DNA of 64,000 nt from WRAU01 sp964277385 (GTDB lineage: Bacteria; Pseudomonadota; Alphaproteobacteria; WRAU01; Hepatincolaceae), in NCBI GenBank assembly GCA_964277385.1, contig OZ195520.1, forward strand, positions 806,001-870,000, given 5' to 3'. Positions 51,041 to 61,589 of the stretch are shown in pieces; the stretch's first letter is position 1; each line of letters opens with the position of its first letter. A model generated the notes under the pieces. It saw only the letters and a program-made list of their open reading frames with translations, was not told the origin of the DNA and did no database searches. A program made the translations under genes and the position numbers.

Positions 51041-53368
51041 ATGAGTAACAAAAATCATGTACCTATAGACTTGCACTTAATTTTAGATAAATTTGGATAT
51101 AATGAATTTATATTAAAAGATGGTAAAGAAGGTAAAAAGAGTGAACGGTTAATGTGTTGTCCTTTTCATGCTGAAAAAACACCATCATTTTATGCTAATA
51201 AATATACTTATAAATGCTTTAGTTGTGGTGAAAAAGGCAATGCTAGTACATTTATATCTAAAAAAATGAATATTCCTTTAGTTGAAGCATTTAAAGAATA
51301 TTGTAATCTTGCAGGTATTAGTTTTAATAATAGTTTAAAATTTAAGACCGAGAATGAAGATTATTATAACAATTTATCAATACCTGAAAAGATTATAAGA
51401 AGTTCAATACTTTTAGAAGAGCCTACTGAATATCTTAAAAAGCGAGGAATTAGTAAAATAGAAAGTAAATCTATTTATATTTTACAAAAAGATTTTGTTG
51501 ATAATTATCAGGATAAAGAGGTAAAGATATTTAAGAATGCTTATATTGTACCTATTTATGTAAAAGGAAACTTAAGTAGTATTCAATACATTAATCCTAA
51601 TAATACAAAAATGTTTTTAAGATCGCACCCGTTAAAAGGTGGATATTGTAAGTTTTTTGTAAATTCTTACGAACAATTTTTTTTAGTTGAGGGAGTATGG
51701 GACGCACTTTCGTTAAATCAAATAGGATATAATGCAATATGGGGTATTAATGCAGATAATTTAGTTGATACAGCAATAGATAATTATGAAGACTGGGTAT
51801 TTAAAGGTAATGTATTTGCAGATAACGACGCTCAGGGAATAGCAAAAGGAACAAAAGCATCTAATATATTAAGCACACAAGTAATTAAGTCTCCACGATT
51901 GGAATATAAAGATGTAAATGATCTTTTATTAGGTATCGGAGAGAAGCAACTAAAAAGAATGATAGTAGATTTTTTAGAAGAGAACTACTTATCAGTTTTG
52001 AATTCGTTAATAAAAAGAAAAGAGTTAAAGATTTTTTATAATCAAGGTAATGATGAATACATGGCATTACTCTTAGGTAAGAAATTGAAACATAAAGCGA
52101 AAATTAATTTAGGCTATCAGATTTTAAATAAATTAGTGAAGGAGAAATTGTTATGGATAAAATCAAATAAAGCGGAAGAAGTAGCGCGAGAAATAGGTAA
52201 GCATATAGCTATTAATTGTGATTTAGTAGATGATGTAAATTATAACCCGAAATATAATTTTTATGAGACATATAAGGAATATGATGAAACATATCTTAAT
52301 ATGTATAGAAGAAGTGGTCTTCATGGAAAGAAGAAGCTAGAGCAAAGAAATTTTAATCGTTTAAAAGATTATTTAGTCCATATTTTAGATGATAGAACTG
52401 GTAAGTTAGAATATTACAACTGGTTTATAGAGTTTTTAGCATGGAAGTGGCAAAAACCGGATGTTAAGTATGAGTACATACCAATATTTCATGGCAAGTT
52501 TGGAACAGGTAAAAGTACGATAGCAGTAATATTGAGATATCTATTTGGAGATAATACCAATCCGACATTAAAAGATAGAGATTTTACAGGAGATTTTAAT
52601 ACAGCTTTTGAGAATAAATTATTTTGTGTACATGATGAAAAATCAAGTGCAGAAAAAAGGCATGAAGTATATGAAGCAATGAAAGCGTTGAGCGGTTCGG
52701 AAACTTTAGCATTAAATGGTAAGTTCACAAATTTAAAAAGCACATATAAAAACTATATAAGTTTTATAGTTTTATCAAATGAAGACTATCCATTTCCAGT
52801 ATTAGAAGGAGATAGAAGAGCGGTAGTATTTAAGCAGAACCATAGACCCGATAAAGATGGAGATAATGCCGATCAGGAATATTTTACTAAGTTATATAAA
52901 GTATTAGAAAAAGAGTGTGAGGGATTAGCATATCACTTATCTAATTATAAACTAGGAAAAAGATTACCAATGTTGAAAACGATTGCTAGAGAGGAATTAA
53001 AAAGTATCTCAAAAGGTTTTGTAGATGAATTTATAGAAGATTTAGCAAGTAATTATGAGGATACAATTAACGAGATTAACACAATAAATAAATCGGTTAT
53101 TTTTCCTAGTTCTTTACATCATAGTAATAGATTTACGTATAATAAAGGATTTTTATTAGGAATAGATAGAGAGAAAAAGCAATTATGTATGAGTGCTAAT
53201 ATGTTTACAAATATGGTGAATATAAAATATAAACAGAATGCGAAAAATAATAAGCATCTTTATAACATGGCAAGAAAGAATAGAAGATTTAGTTATGAAA
53301 CAACAAGTGATTTTGTAGAATATTATGATAAAAAGCCATTTAGAGTTATAAGGATAGATTTAAAATAA
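51041..53368 (+). CDS. phage primase-helicase fusion
   Basis: The 775-residue protein begins with a CHC2 zinc finger (CCPFH at 39-43 and CFSCG at 59-63) and a Toprim domain (LVEGVWDALSL, FADNDAQG). It ends with an SF3/D5-like ATPase whose Walker A is GKFGTGKST at about 484-492 (DUF5906-like, with SFIVLSNEDYPFPVLEGDRR). It would prime and unwind DNA in phage replication. It is the last gene before the right phage end. Confidence 0.88.
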   Translation: MSNKNHVPIDLHLILDKFGYNEFILKDGKEGKKSERLMCCPFHAEKTPSFYANKYTYKCFSCGEKGNASTFISKKMNIPLVEAFKEYCNLAGISFNNSLKFKTENEDYYNNLSIPEKIIRSSILLEEPTEYLKKRGISKIESKSIYILQKDFVDNYQDKEVKIFKNAYIVPIYVKGNLSSIQYINPNNTKMFLRSHPLKGGYCKFFVNSYEQFFLVEGVWDALSLNQIGYNAIWGINADNLVDTAIDNYEDWVFKGNVFADNDAQGIAKGTKASNILSTQVIKSPRLEYKDVNDLLLGIGEKQLKRMIVDFLEENYLSVLNSLIKRKELKIFYNQGNDEYMALLLGKKLKHKAKINLGYQILNKLVKEKLLWIKSNKAEEVAREIGKHIAINCDLVDDVNYNPKYNFYETYKEYDETYLNMYRRSGLHGKKKLEQRNFNRLKDYLVHILDDRTGKLEYYNWFIEFLAWKWQKPDVKYEYIPIFHGKFGTGKSTIAVILRYLFGDNTNPTLKDRDFTGDFNTAFENKLFCVHDEKSSAEKRHEVYEAMKALSGSETLALNGKFTNLKSTYKNYISFIVLSNEDYPFPVLEGDRRAVVFKQNHRPDKDGDNADQEYFTKLYKVLEKECEGLAYHLSNYKLGKRLPMLKTIAREELKSISKGFVDEFIEDLASNYEDTINEINTINKSVIFPSSLHHSNRFTYNKGFLLGIDREKKQLCMSANMFTNMVNIKYKQNAKNNKHLYNMARKNRRFSYETTSDFVEYYDKKPFRVIRIDLK

Positions 53369-53403
53369 CTAAATAAATCCAATTAAGGAAAAATAAGGCA
53401 AAC

Positions 53404-53491
53404 AAACACTACAAACAGCAAACTAAAAAATTACAAACAGTTAGAAGGTAGTATTTAAAAGGCTTACACAGAAAAAACAGAAAAAACACTT
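53404..53491 (-). repeat. inverted AAGTGTTT copies, candidate right-arm integrase sites
   Basis: AAACACT (53404-53410) and AAACACTT (53484-53491) are reverse complements of the left-arm repeat. They flank the core from the opposite side, as arm sites of an attP do. Confidence 0.5.
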
Positions 53492-53510
53492 GATTCAACT
53501 CCTTTAAATA

Positions 53511-53543
53511 AGGGGTATTTTTTTATATATTTTTTATACCCCT
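53511..53543. other. inverted repeat abutting the att core
   Basis: AGGGGTAT (53511-53518) and ATACCCCT (53536-53543) form an 8-bp stem around a 17-nt T/A loop. It may end the primase transcript. Its right arm overlaps the first 2 bp of the core, so in the attP it touches the crossover zone. Confidence 0.6.
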
Positions 53544-53555
53544 CCTTCGCTACCA
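53542..53555. other. inner att site (prophage 1 / prophage 2 junction)
   Basis: The 14-bp tRNA 3' end recurs without the rest of the tRNA. Phage right end, core and phage left end are joined here, so the site has attP structure. Confidence 0.85.
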
Positions 53556-53598
53556 CTTTTTATTATCATAAATACCCTTTTTCAATTTTTTCTAAATT

Positions 53599-53812
53599 AA
53601 GTGTTTAAAGTGTTTATCCCAGCAAAAACCTAGCTTTGTAAGTGTTTGCTAAAGTGTTTGCAAGTGTTTGTGGTGTTTAAGCACCAAAGCCTTTTAAATC
53701 CTTACTTTAACCCCTTTTTTCATCACTTCTCTCAATTTTCATATTTTTTTACTCTAAAAATAAAAGTATCTAAAACTATCTTAAAGTATCTCAAAGTATC
53801 TATGATTATCTA
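53599..53812 (+). repeat. left-end repeat arrays of copy 2
   Basis: The AAGTGTTT set (from 53599) and the five repeats of 10-bp period (53763-53812) are kept exactly. One base near 53626 and one near 53703 differ from copy 1, both outside the repeat units. Confidence 0.6.
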
Positions 53813-53891
53813 TGAAGCGGGAAAATAGTCGTTTTTCTAAAAAAATATGCTAAAAAGTCCTTATATAAACTAATGTATAAGGAATTGATAA

Positions 53892-54305
53892 GTGTATAAA
53901 AATAATCCAAATAAAATTATTATTCATTGTTCAGCAACACCTGAAGGTAAAAACTTTAATGCTAAAAACATTCGTACTTGGCATCAAGAACGAGGTTTTA
54001 AAGATATTGGTTATCATTATGTTATTTTACTTGATGGAACAATTGAAAAAGGTCGTGAAGAAAATATCCAAGGAGCACATTGTCAATTTCAAAATATTGA
54101 TACGCTAGCTATTTGTTATATCGGTGGTCTTGATAAGAATCAAAAAGCAAAAGATACAAGAACTGATGCACAAAAAAAATCATTAAAAGAACTAGTTACT
54201 AAATTACAAAATAAATACAACATATCAAACTTGAATGTTCATGGACATAACGAGTTTGCACAAAAAGATTGTCCTTGTTTTAATGTAAGGAAGGAGTGGT
54301 TTTAA
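53892..54305 (+). CDS. endolysin amidase, copy 2
   Basis: Same 137-residue amidase as at 27597, with three substitutions near residues 22-29 (Lys to Asn, Asp to Asn, Ser to Thr) and two silent changes. The hairpin over its ribosome binding site (53858-53883) is unchanged. Confidence 0.88.
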   Translation: MYKNNPNKIIIHCSATPEGKNFNAKNIRTWHQERGFKDIGYHYVILLDGTIEKGREENIQGAHCQFQNIDTLAICYIGGLDKNQKAKDTRTDAQKKSLKELVTKLQNKYNISNLNVHGHNEFAQKDCPCFNVRKEWF

Positions 54306-54688
54306 TGGTAAGACGCACACAATCTAAAAAATACGCAGGTAAAATGAGTAAAACATTTATTGCTCGTGAATATTTTACAAAGTATCCGGAGAAAACTAAT
54401 GAAGAGATAGCTATTATATTAAGCAACGATATATCTAAAACAAGTAAAGAACAAGTAGAAGTAATGCGTTCTCGTTGGAAGAGTGATCTTAAAAAAGCAA
54501 TATCAAGTCATCCTGAACTATCTAAACAAGTAAGAAAAACAATAACAAGTGATGATTTTAAAAACAGTTTTTTAGGAGCATGCACAACAATAAGTGATCA
54601 AGTAGAGAAAAGAGCAGCTAAATATAGCAACAAAGAAACAATAGACCTATTTAGCAATGTGATTGGTATAGCTAAAGGAGGAAATTAA
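54305..54688 (+). CDS. putative terminase small subunit, copy 2
   Basis: Protein identical to the one at 28010, with the same one-base overlaps on both sides. Confidence 0.6.
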   Translation: MVRRTQSKKYAGKMSKTFIAREYFTKYPEKTNEEIAIILSNDISKTSKEQVEVMRSRWKSDLKKAISSHPELSKQVRKTITSDDFKNSFLGACTTISDQVEKRAAKYSNKETIDLFSNVIGIAKGGN

Positions 54689-56016
54689 TGTTTTTAGATA
54701 TAAGAAGAGAACTAAAACAAATTAATAAAGAAATAAAGGAAGCAATATCTTTTTATGAAGGATTAGAGAAGAAAGAAGTAAGTGCTAAAAATATATTAGA
54801 CTGGGAAGGAATATACGCAGAACAAGAAAAGTGGCTAGAATTTATTTTTAATAATCCAAAAGCATCAAAAGAAACAAGAGTAGTAAATGTATTTTTAGTT
54901 TTAGGTGCAAGAAGCTATGGGAAAACAGAAGTAATCACAAAACTAGGAGTAATAAAAGAGTTAGCAAAAAATCCTAAATTAACCTTTTTACTAGCAACAA
55001 GAAAAGAAGCAAGAGCGAAAAGAATATTAAAATCCTTACATAAACCGATGAAAGAGTTAGGTTTTAAAGGAAGTTATTTAAGTGAGAGTATAAATTTAGA
55101 TAATAACATAAGCAAACAAGACACCTACTCAATATGTAATGGGAGTGAGAGTTCACTAAGAGGTAATCATGTAGATTGGCTTTTTGGAGATGACTTAGTA
55201 ATAGGAAGTGATGAGCATTCAGAAAAAGAGAGAAAGAACACAATAGCCTTTTATCAAGAAGCGTTGAATGTAGCAAAGAACATAGTGATATTAGGACAAC
55301 CAGTACATGAAGAAGATTTATACGCAATGATAGAGAATGCATTTAATACGCATTTAGAAGGAAAAGAAGGAAATAAATCAATCAATATAATGATAATGAA
55401 AAGTCCGTACGGAAGTATACCCGAAAGAGACAAAGATTTAAAATCCTTAAGCATAGCAGGAGTATCAGAAAGAAACATAGAAAAGAACTATAACTTAAAA
55501 CTCATAAAGGATGAGACATACCCTTTTGCGAATATAGAATATGAAGAGTTTATATTTCACTCAAGAACAGTAGCATGTATAGACCCGAGTTTTGAAGGAG
55601 AAGATGCAACCGGAATAGGAATAGTATTAAAAAGAGAAGGTAAGTTTTTAAGTTTAGTAAAGAAAATAGAGGGAGATATTATAGAAAATCATAATAAGAT
55701 ATTAAATTTTTTAGAAGAGAACAATGTAGAAATATGTTTTATAGAATTGAATAACGGGGGTGGAGAAGTATATAGGAAATTTAAAGCGAGTAATAGCGAG
55801 ATATTATTTAAGGGATACAGAGAAAACAGAAACAAGCATGTAAAAATATTATCGCACATAGGAACAAGAAGAGAGAAGATAATTCTTAGTACATATGGAG
55901 ATTTTAAAGAAATACTTAATTACAATAAATCTACAAAACACGACGATGTAGCCGATGCACTAGCAAGTTTACTAAATTTTGTGACAGGGAACAAAGATAA
56001 AGTAAAGGTGGTGTAG
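54688..56016 (+). CDS. terminase large subunit, copy 2
   Basis: Same 442 residues as at 28393 apart from Ala in place of Gly at 187. Walker and nuclease motifs are intact. Confidence 0.9.
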   Translation: MFLDIRRELKQINKEIKEAISFYEGLEKKEVSAKNILDWEGIYAEQEKWLEFIFNNPKASKETRVVNVFLVLGARSYGKTEVITKLGVIKELAKNPKLTFLLATRKEARAKRILKSLHKPMKELGFKGSYLSESINLDNNISKQDTYSICNGSESSLRGNHVDWLFGDDLVIGSDEHSEKERKNTIAFYQEALNVAKNIVILGQPVHEEDLYAMIENAFNTHLEGKEGNKSINIMIMKSPYGSIPERDKDLKSLSIAGVSERNIEKNYNLKLIKDETYPFANIEYEEFIFHSRTVACIDPSFEGEDATGIGIVLKREGKFLSLVKKIEGDIIENHNKILNFLEENNVEICFIELNNGGGEVYRKFKASNSEILFKGYRENRNKHVKILSHIGTRREKIILSTYGDFKEILNYNKSTKHDDVADALASLLNFVTGNKDKVKVV

Positions 56017-57153
56017 ATGAAATTTTTAGAAAAATATTTAGATAAAGGACTATCCGCAATAAGCTTGCAAAGAAAATCAGGTTTTGAAGAGGAAGTTGCA
56101 GATAAAAAAGAAGTCATAAAAGATGTAAAGAAAACGGGAACATACCAAAGGTTATTTAATATAATAATAGAAGAAGCGTTATCAAGCTTACCAAGAGATG
56201 TAACAACAGTATTAGGATATGATTTTGTAAGTCCTTTTCATGATGCATTGTTGCATATGAGAAAAGAAGGAATATCATATTGCATATATTCGCATGGAAG
56301 ATTATTTTTTGATGAGAAAATACAAGTTATAGAGAATAAAGCCTATAAGAATAGTCCGGATTTTGATAATAGATTTACATTTAAATTTCATGATGAGATT
56401 TTTCCATATAAAGAAGTAATAATATTTGGAGACTTATTAAATCATGGTAAGAACAAGTTTAAAATCAACAAATATCAAGAGAAAAGCATATTATATTACG
56501 AAAATATATTATTGAAATTGTACCCTAAAATAGATGACGCTCATGCCTGGATATTTAGATTACAAGGATATAACGATATAAAATCACTAAGTAATAACGA
56601 AGAAAAAAATCTTTTGAATGCAAAAATAAAGAAATTGGCAAGAAGAGAAGCATCATCAATAGCAATATTAGATAAAGAAGATGAATTTTCAAATACACAA
56701 CTTAATTTAGATTGGATAGATAAGTTTACCCATATATATCAAACAAAGATATGTGTAGATAACAATATCCCGTTTACAAAATTATTTGGAGAAGGAGCAA
56801 CAGGTTTAAATGCAACGGGAGAAGGAGATAGAAAGTCTTGGTATGATACAGTTAGATCATTTCAAATAATCAATCTTTTTTCACAATTAAAAAAGTATTC
56901 AGAGATAGTAGGTTTAAGTGAAGAATTTGCAGGAATTGTAATGGAGGAATTAGATGTAACAGATAGACAAGCGAATGCTTTAATAGATACACAAAGAATA
57001 CAAACAATAATAAGTACAGTATCAACGGGACTTTTAGAATATGAAGATGCAAAGAAAATAGTATCTGAAATATTTGGAATAAATAAAGAAAACGAAGAAG
57101 AAAATAAGCAACTAGATTTAAGGGAATATATAGGAGTAAAAGAAAATGAGTGA
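56017..57153 (+). CDS. portal protein, copy 2
   Basis: Protein identical to that at 29722; the base changes seen are silent. Confidence 0.8.
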   Translation: MKFLEKYLDKGLSAISLQRKSGFEEEVADKKEVIKDVKKTGTYQRLFNIIIEEALSSLPRDVTTVLGYDFVSPFHDALLHMRKEGISYCIYSHGRLFFDEKIQVIENKAYKNSPDFDNRFTFKFHDEIFPYKEVIIFGDLLNHGKNKFKINKYQEKSILYYENILLKLYPKIDDAHAWIFRLQGYNDIKSLSNNEEKNLLNAKIKKLARREASSIAILDKEDEFSNTQLNLDWIDKFTHIYQTKICVDNNIPFTKLFGEGATGLNATGEGDRKSWYDTVRSFQIINLFSQLKKYSEIVGLSEEFAGIVMEELDVTDRQANALIDTQRIQTIISTVSTGLLEYEDAKKIVSEIFGINKENEEENKQLDLREYIGVKENE

Positions 57154-57826
57154 AGAGAACAAAGAAGGAAAAAACGGCAATCAAGCTAATGGAGATAAAA
57201 ATATTTCTGCAAGTAATAATATAGGTTTTGTACCAATTAATTTATCAAGTTTAGGAGTACAAAATAACAATCAAGGTAAAGCAGAAAATAATATTAATCA
57301 TACAGCATTACAAAAATTAATTGGAAGAGCCGAGAATAAAAAAGGAAAAGGCAGTAACCCAGTGTTTGATTACTATGAAACTCAAGCGAAAGAAAAAGCC
57401 ATTAGTCAAGCCGAGGAGATGCGTGTAACCTCATATGCGGAGGTTAAATCTGATTTTGAAAGGATTTTTGGTAAAGAAGCAAAAGGAGGATTAACATCAA
57501 TTGAAAATATCTATAATGTAAACGATAAAACCGAATACCTAGCAAGAGCGATAATAAAAAAGGCGTTTCCAGCAGATAAAGAGATAGAAGGTTTATTGCA
57601 AAATAGAGATATAAGTGTTTTAGATAAAAAAGGAGCTTTATATGTTAGATACAAAGATGCTTTAAAACATTTTAATAAAGAAGGAAAAACAACAAGTGCT
57701 TTTTATGCAATGAATAAAAAGAATATATCAAAAGAAACATTAGAGAAAATACAATGTGGTCTTTATGACTATAAATATAAAGGAAAAGCTAAAGATATGG
57801 CAAAGAATTTAGGGATTTTAAAATAA
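57146..57826 (+). CDS. head-module protein (scaffold candidate), copy 2
   Basis: 226 residues, one fewer than at 30851: a Ser is lost in the Asn/Ser-rich front (3-bp deletion, which shifts the copy offset to 26,292). Other changes are Val to Gly, Ser to Ile, Lys to Arg, Glu to Ala, Gly to Ala and Lys-Thr to Glu-Lys. Confidence 0.5.
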   Translation: MSEENKEGKNGNQANGDKNISASNNIGFVPINLSSLGVQNNNQGKAENNINHTALQKLIGRAENKKGKGSNPVFDYYETQAKEKAISQAEEMRVTSYAEVKSDFERIFGKEAKGGLTSIENIYNVNDKTEYLARAIIKKAFPADKEIEGLLQNRDISVLDKKGALYVRYKDALKHFNKEGKTTSAFYAMNKKNISKETLEKIQCGLYDYKYKGKAKDMAKNLGILK

Positions 57827-57876
57827 TAAATTACTAAATAGTTTAATTTTAACAGAGAAGAAAAAAGGAGAAAAGA

Positions 57877-58515
57877 ATGCATTATAACACATTATCCCCG
57901 GAACTTGGTTCAGCTTATGATAATACAAAAGAACATAACGATAGTTACAAGATACTAAAAAAGGAACTAGAAGGAAAAAAAGAAATAAGAGGATTAGGAG
58001 TAATAAATAAAGGTATATTTTTTGGAGTTCACTCAGACAATAACTCACAAGATATTTTAGTATATGGAGAAGAAGATGCAAAGAATTACGAAACTGTTTG
58101 GATAAGAAGAAGTGGTTGCGTTGTAGTTCAAGTAGAAAAAGCAGTAAAAGAAGGAGAAATTGCCTATTTAAAACCTAACGGATTATTTAGCAATCAAGGT
58201 AATGAACTAAATCCAGTAGGAATTTTTGGAAATAATAGTTACGAACAAAATGGAATGCATATAGGATTTTTAGAATATGATGCTTTTTCACCAATAGAAA
58301 TAGAAAAAGATAAAGCAGAATTAGGAACAAGGAGTTCTAATTATAATAATTTATTACCAGCATTTGAGTTAATTTTTAAATCATTAGAAGTGATATCAGG
58401 AGTATTAAAATCAATAGTAGTAAAACCAGTAGATAGTAAGGAAATAGAGAATTTAACAAAAGAATTAGAAACATTTAAAAAGTCAGAAACAGAAAATAAA
58501 CCTAAAAGTTATTAA
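57877..58515 (+). CDS. capsid decoration/cement protein, copy 2
   Basis: Protein identical to that at 31585 with a few silent base changes. Confidence 0.55.
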   Translation: MHYNTLSPELGSAYDNTKEHNDSYKILKKELEGKKEIRGLGVINKGIFFGVHSDNNSQDILVYGEEDAKNYETVWIRRSGCVVVQVEKAVKEGEIAYLKPNGLFSNQGNELNPVGIFGNNSYEQNGMHIGFLEYDAFSPIEIEKDKAELGTRSSNYNNLLPAFELIFKSLEVISGVLKSIVVKPVDSKEIENLTKELETFKKSETENKPKSY

Positions 58516-58535
58516 TAAAAAAGGAGATAAAGAAA

Positions 58536-59489
58536 ATGGAAGAGGAAGTACTAGATTTTGATATAACATTTAAAGAAAATACCGAAGTACCAACAATAGA
58601 AGAGCAAGTCATGGTTAACTCAATAAAGAACTTCACAGATGAAGGTTCACGCCCAGCAGAGAAAATATATACGAACATATTAGATGCTTTTGATTTTGAG
58701 TATGCTAATAAAAACGGAGGTATTATCAATGTAAAAATGCAAAAGAATAAAGGGAAATTAATACCAACAATAGTTGGAAAAAACCAAACGGCTTTAAACT
58801 TAATAAAACCAGCACTTTATAAAGGTCAAATAGAAATATTTCAACTAGCCTATGAGCTTGAAATAGATATAAACCAAATAGAAGATGGAGATATAGATAT
58901 AACTTTATCTGTAGAAGAAGCACAAACAGATTTAGAAACAATAGCTATGAGCTTAATGATAACGGGAGTAGCAACAGATGAAAAACTAGAACAAAGACTA
59001 TCATTACTAAAAAATTCGTTTTTTGATGTAGGAAAGATAAGTAAGAGCCCTTTTGATTTAATAAAAAAGAGTGCGAAAGAAATAGTAACATTTATAAGCA
59101 GTGAGATAGGTAATATAAAAAAAGCAGGTGGTGGAGTTGCCGATACATTAATAATAAGTGATGATATTTGGCGTGCAATTCAGCTTGCGGATACTAATTT
59201 AGACCAGTTTACGGTTCAAACATTTTTAACCGAAAAGTTAAATTTAAATATCTTTGTAGTACCTGAGTTTGATGATGTAGGTAAATATGGACCATGCATG
59301 GCAATATTTAAAAAAGATGAAAAAATGTTAAAAGGATATATAGGTAGAGCTCCTTTTGTAAGAGAAAACAAAAAAAGTAATACCAATGAGTATCCTGCAA
59401 TATTTATGTCTATAGGAGGTTTTCAGAATTTAGTAGGTAATAGCGGATCAATATCCATAGTAACTAATCTCTCAGAAGAAGTTAAATAA
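58536..59489 (+). CDS. major capsid protein, copy 2
   Basis: 317 residues with eight substitutions against the copy at 32244 (for example Ala to Glu, Ala to Ile, Lys to Glu, Val to Glu). All conserved segments are kept. Confidence 0.8.
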   Translation: MEEEVLDFDITFKENTEVPTIEEQVMVNSIKNFTDEGSRPAEKIYTNILDAFDFEYANKNGGIINVKMQKNKGKLIPTIVGKNQTALNLIKPALYKGQIEIFQLAYELEIDINQIEDGDIDITLSVEEAQTDLETIAMSLMITGVATDEKLEQRLSLLKNSFFDVGKISKSPFDLIKKSAKEIVTFISSEIGNIKKAGGGVADTLIISDDIWRAIQLADTNLDQFTVQTFLTEKLNLNIFVVPEFDDVGKYGPCMAIFKKDEKMLKGYIGRAPFVRENKKSNTNEYPAIFMSIGGFQNLVGNSGSISIVTNLSEEVK

Positions 59490-60160
59490 TGAAAAAGAGT
59501 AAGAGTAGTATAAATTTAGCAAAACTATACATTTCAGAAATATCTGAGTATGGTAGTGATGATGTAGGGAATAGATGGGTTAGTTCTAAATTTATACATA
59601 CCTCTTATAGTAGAGCTGATATGTCTCTTTTTAAGGATAAGTTATTAAAATTTTTAAAAGAAAAAGAGTTTATAGATACAAAAGACATTAGTAAATTTGT
59701 AGAGAATATAGCAAGAAACTCAACAATAAACTCGGTTAATCAGCTAGATTTTTTTGATAACAATAGCTATAAAGGTAGAAGTTTACTAAGATATTTTGTT
59801 TCAAAATCCGAAGTAGCAGAAGCAACAGAAAGAAGCAAGAATGTAATAAATAGTTTTATAGCTGATGTATCAAAAACAAAGTCTTTAGGTACATATAAAA
59901 AAGCCGACTTTATAAGAAGAGCGGAACTAATAGCTAAATGCGAGTTAGCAAAAATAACTAACTTAGCAGTTGAAAAAGTAGCAATTAAAGAAGGTTTTAC
60001 AATGTGGACATGGGGAGCAAGTAGTTCAAAAACATCAAGATCATCGCACGAAGTTTTGTACGGTAAAAAAAGTAAAATTGGTGTTTCTCCTGCTTTTAAT
60101 GGAGAGTTTCCGGGAGAATTACCAAATTGTAAATGTAAAATGATTTTTGTAAAGGAGTAA
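59489..60160 (+). CDS. minor head protein, SPP1 gp7-like, copy 2
   Basis: Starts MKKSKSSINL against MTKKKRDINL in copy 1; the other 213 residues are identical. The switch from differing to identical DNA falls in its seventh or eighth codon. Confidence 0.75.
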   Translation: MKKSKSSINLAKLYISEISEYGSDDVGNRWVSSKFIHTSYSRADMSLFKDKLLKFLKEKEFIDTKDISKFVENIARNSTINSVNQLDFFDNNSYKGRSLLRYFVSKSEVAEATERSKNVINSFIADVSKTKSLGTYKKADFIRRAELIAKCELAKITNLAVEKVAIKEGFTMWTWGASSSKTSRSSHEVLYGKKSKIGVSPAFNGEFPGELPNCKCKMIFVKE

Positions 60161-60163
60161 AAA

Positions 60164-60544
60164 ATGGAAGAAGAAGACAACAAGGAAATTAACAGCAAGA
60201 AAGAAGAATTTAAAAACCAGGTAAACGAATACCTAAAAGATGTTTTTAGTTACGAAGAGCTGGATATTGTAAGTAAAGTATGGGAAGCAATAGATGGATT
60301 AGCAAGATCTTTTGAAATAAATGAAGAAAATAAGCACCTACTGCCTTTAGCTTATGCATGTGCATATATAATTTTAGACAATGATAGTGTAGATGGAGTA
60401 TCAGAGAATAAGTCTTCAATATCAATAGGACATATATCTTTAAGCGGAGAAGACTTAGGAAGTAGTTTAGCAAATAAAGCCTACGGATTGTTAGAGCAGT
60501 ACGGTTTTATAGTTAATGATGTTTTAGATGTAGTAAATGCTTAA
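60164..60544 (+). CDS. head-tail adaptor (DUF4054-like), copy 2
   Basis: Protein identical to that at 33872. Confidence 0.6.
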   Translation: MEEEDNKEINSKKEEFKNQVNEYLKDVFSYEELDIVSKVWEAIDGLARSFEINEENKHLLPLAYACAYIILDNDSVDGVSENKSSISIGHISLSGEDLGSSLANKAYGLLEQYGFIVNDVLDVVNA

Positions 60545-60562
60545 GTTAACAAGGTAAAAAAC

Positions 60563-61078
60563 ATGATAGAAGTAGAAACAAAAACAAATATAAAAGCAGT
60601 AGAAGATTATTTGCGTACACATAACCATAGTTTTAAATCAAAAGTTGGCTGGTTTGATGTAAAGCCTAGAAAAGAAGCAAAAGAAGGTAATCATTCGTAT
60701 ACCTCATACGGATTGGCAAGAAGGAAGAAGAAATTAAGATCTAAGATAAGCAATGCAGAAGTTGTTTACAAAAATGTCTATGGAGATGCAAAGAGCCCTG
60801 CTCGTAATTTTTTTCTGTTAGCAGGAAGTAAGAAATACTGGGATAAAAATAATTTTTCTTTTTTAACAAAATATTTTAATAAAACAGCAGATGTTGAACA
60901 AACATTAAGGGCTTGGGAGAACTTAAGTAAAGCGGTGTTAAGACGCGCAATAAGAGATTTTTCAAAACCGAAAAATAGCAGTAAAACAGTTGCAATAAAA
61001 GGATTTAATAATCCATTGATTGATACCCAACAGATGCTTAATTCTTTAGAAGTGAAAAGTAGAACAGATGAGAAGTGA
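60563..61078 (+). CDS. gp10-like neck protein, copy 2
   Basis: Protein identical to that at 34271, with the same duplicated 3' end. Confidence 0.65.
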   Translation: MIEVETKTNIKAVEDYLRTHNHSFKSKVGWFDVKPRKEAKEGNHSYTSYGLARRKKKLRSKISNAEVVYKNVYGDAKSPARNFFLLAGSKKYWDKNNFSFLTKYFNKTADVEQTLRAWENLSKAVLRRAIRDFSKPKNSSKTVAIKGFNNPLIDTQQMLNSLEVKSRTDEK

Positions 61079-61358
61079 GAGTTTTTCTTTAATAGTAAAA
61101 AAAATGAATGGAAAAGAATACGAGATTATTTTAACCGAATTAAGAACTGGAAAGATAGTAGAAGAAAAGGCTCTAGGAATATTAATAATCCATTGATTGA
61201 TACCCAATAGATGCTTAATTCTTTAGAAGTGAAAAGTAGAACAGATGAGAAGTAATAGTTTTTCTTTAATAGTAAAAAAAATGAATGGAAAAGAATACAC
61301 CATTATTTTAACCGAATTAAGAACTGGAAAGATAGTAGAAGAAAAGGCTCTAGGAATA
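61005..61358 (+). repeat. 177-bp tandem duplication, copy 2
   Basis: Same two units, same TTAATAA borders and same base differences between units as at 34713-35066. Confidence 0.9.
61068..61196 (+). pseudogene. truncated duplicate gene, copy 2
   Basis: Same 42-codon frame as at 34776, unchanged. Confidence 0.7.
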
Positions 61359-61586
61359 TTAATAAAAACAACAAATTTAAGAAGGAATATGTACGGAGAT
61401 GCTTTTGATTATACTGGTAGGTTTTTAAGTAATAGTAATTTTAATATAAAAAATAATAACCAAGTATTAAAAGATGGTGAAAGTAAATACGCATTAGAAT
61501 TAGAATACGACTTTGCAGAACAAGGAAACAATAAATTAATAAATAGTTATTCGCATAGAAGCTTTTTAGTAAAGAAAATTAGGTAG
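61245..61586 (+). CDS. small neck/tail protein, copy 2
   Basis: Protein identical to that at 34953. Confidence 0.6.
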   Translation: MRSNSFSLIVKKMNGKEYTIILTELRTGKIVEEKALGILIKTTNLRRNMYGDAFDYTGRFLSNSNFNIKNNNQVLKDGESKYALELEYDFAEQGNNKLINSYSHRSFLVKKIR

Positions 61587-61589
61587 AAA

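Larger units (their letters stand above)
27247..53541 (+). mobile_element. complete contractile-tail prophage, copy 1 (about 26.3 kb)
   Basis: The element begins in the 3' end of tRNA-Met and ends where the same 14 bases recur. Rightward late genes run from 27597 to 43946. A secreted-protein gene array follows at 44051-46999. A leftward repressor sits at 47304-47732, and rightward early genes, integrase and primase-helicase fill 47900-53368. All modules expected of a functional temperate phage are present and none shows an obvious disabling mutation. Gene order and families match a DUF1073-portal, DUF2184-capsid, DUF3383-sheath phage group. Confidence 0.92.
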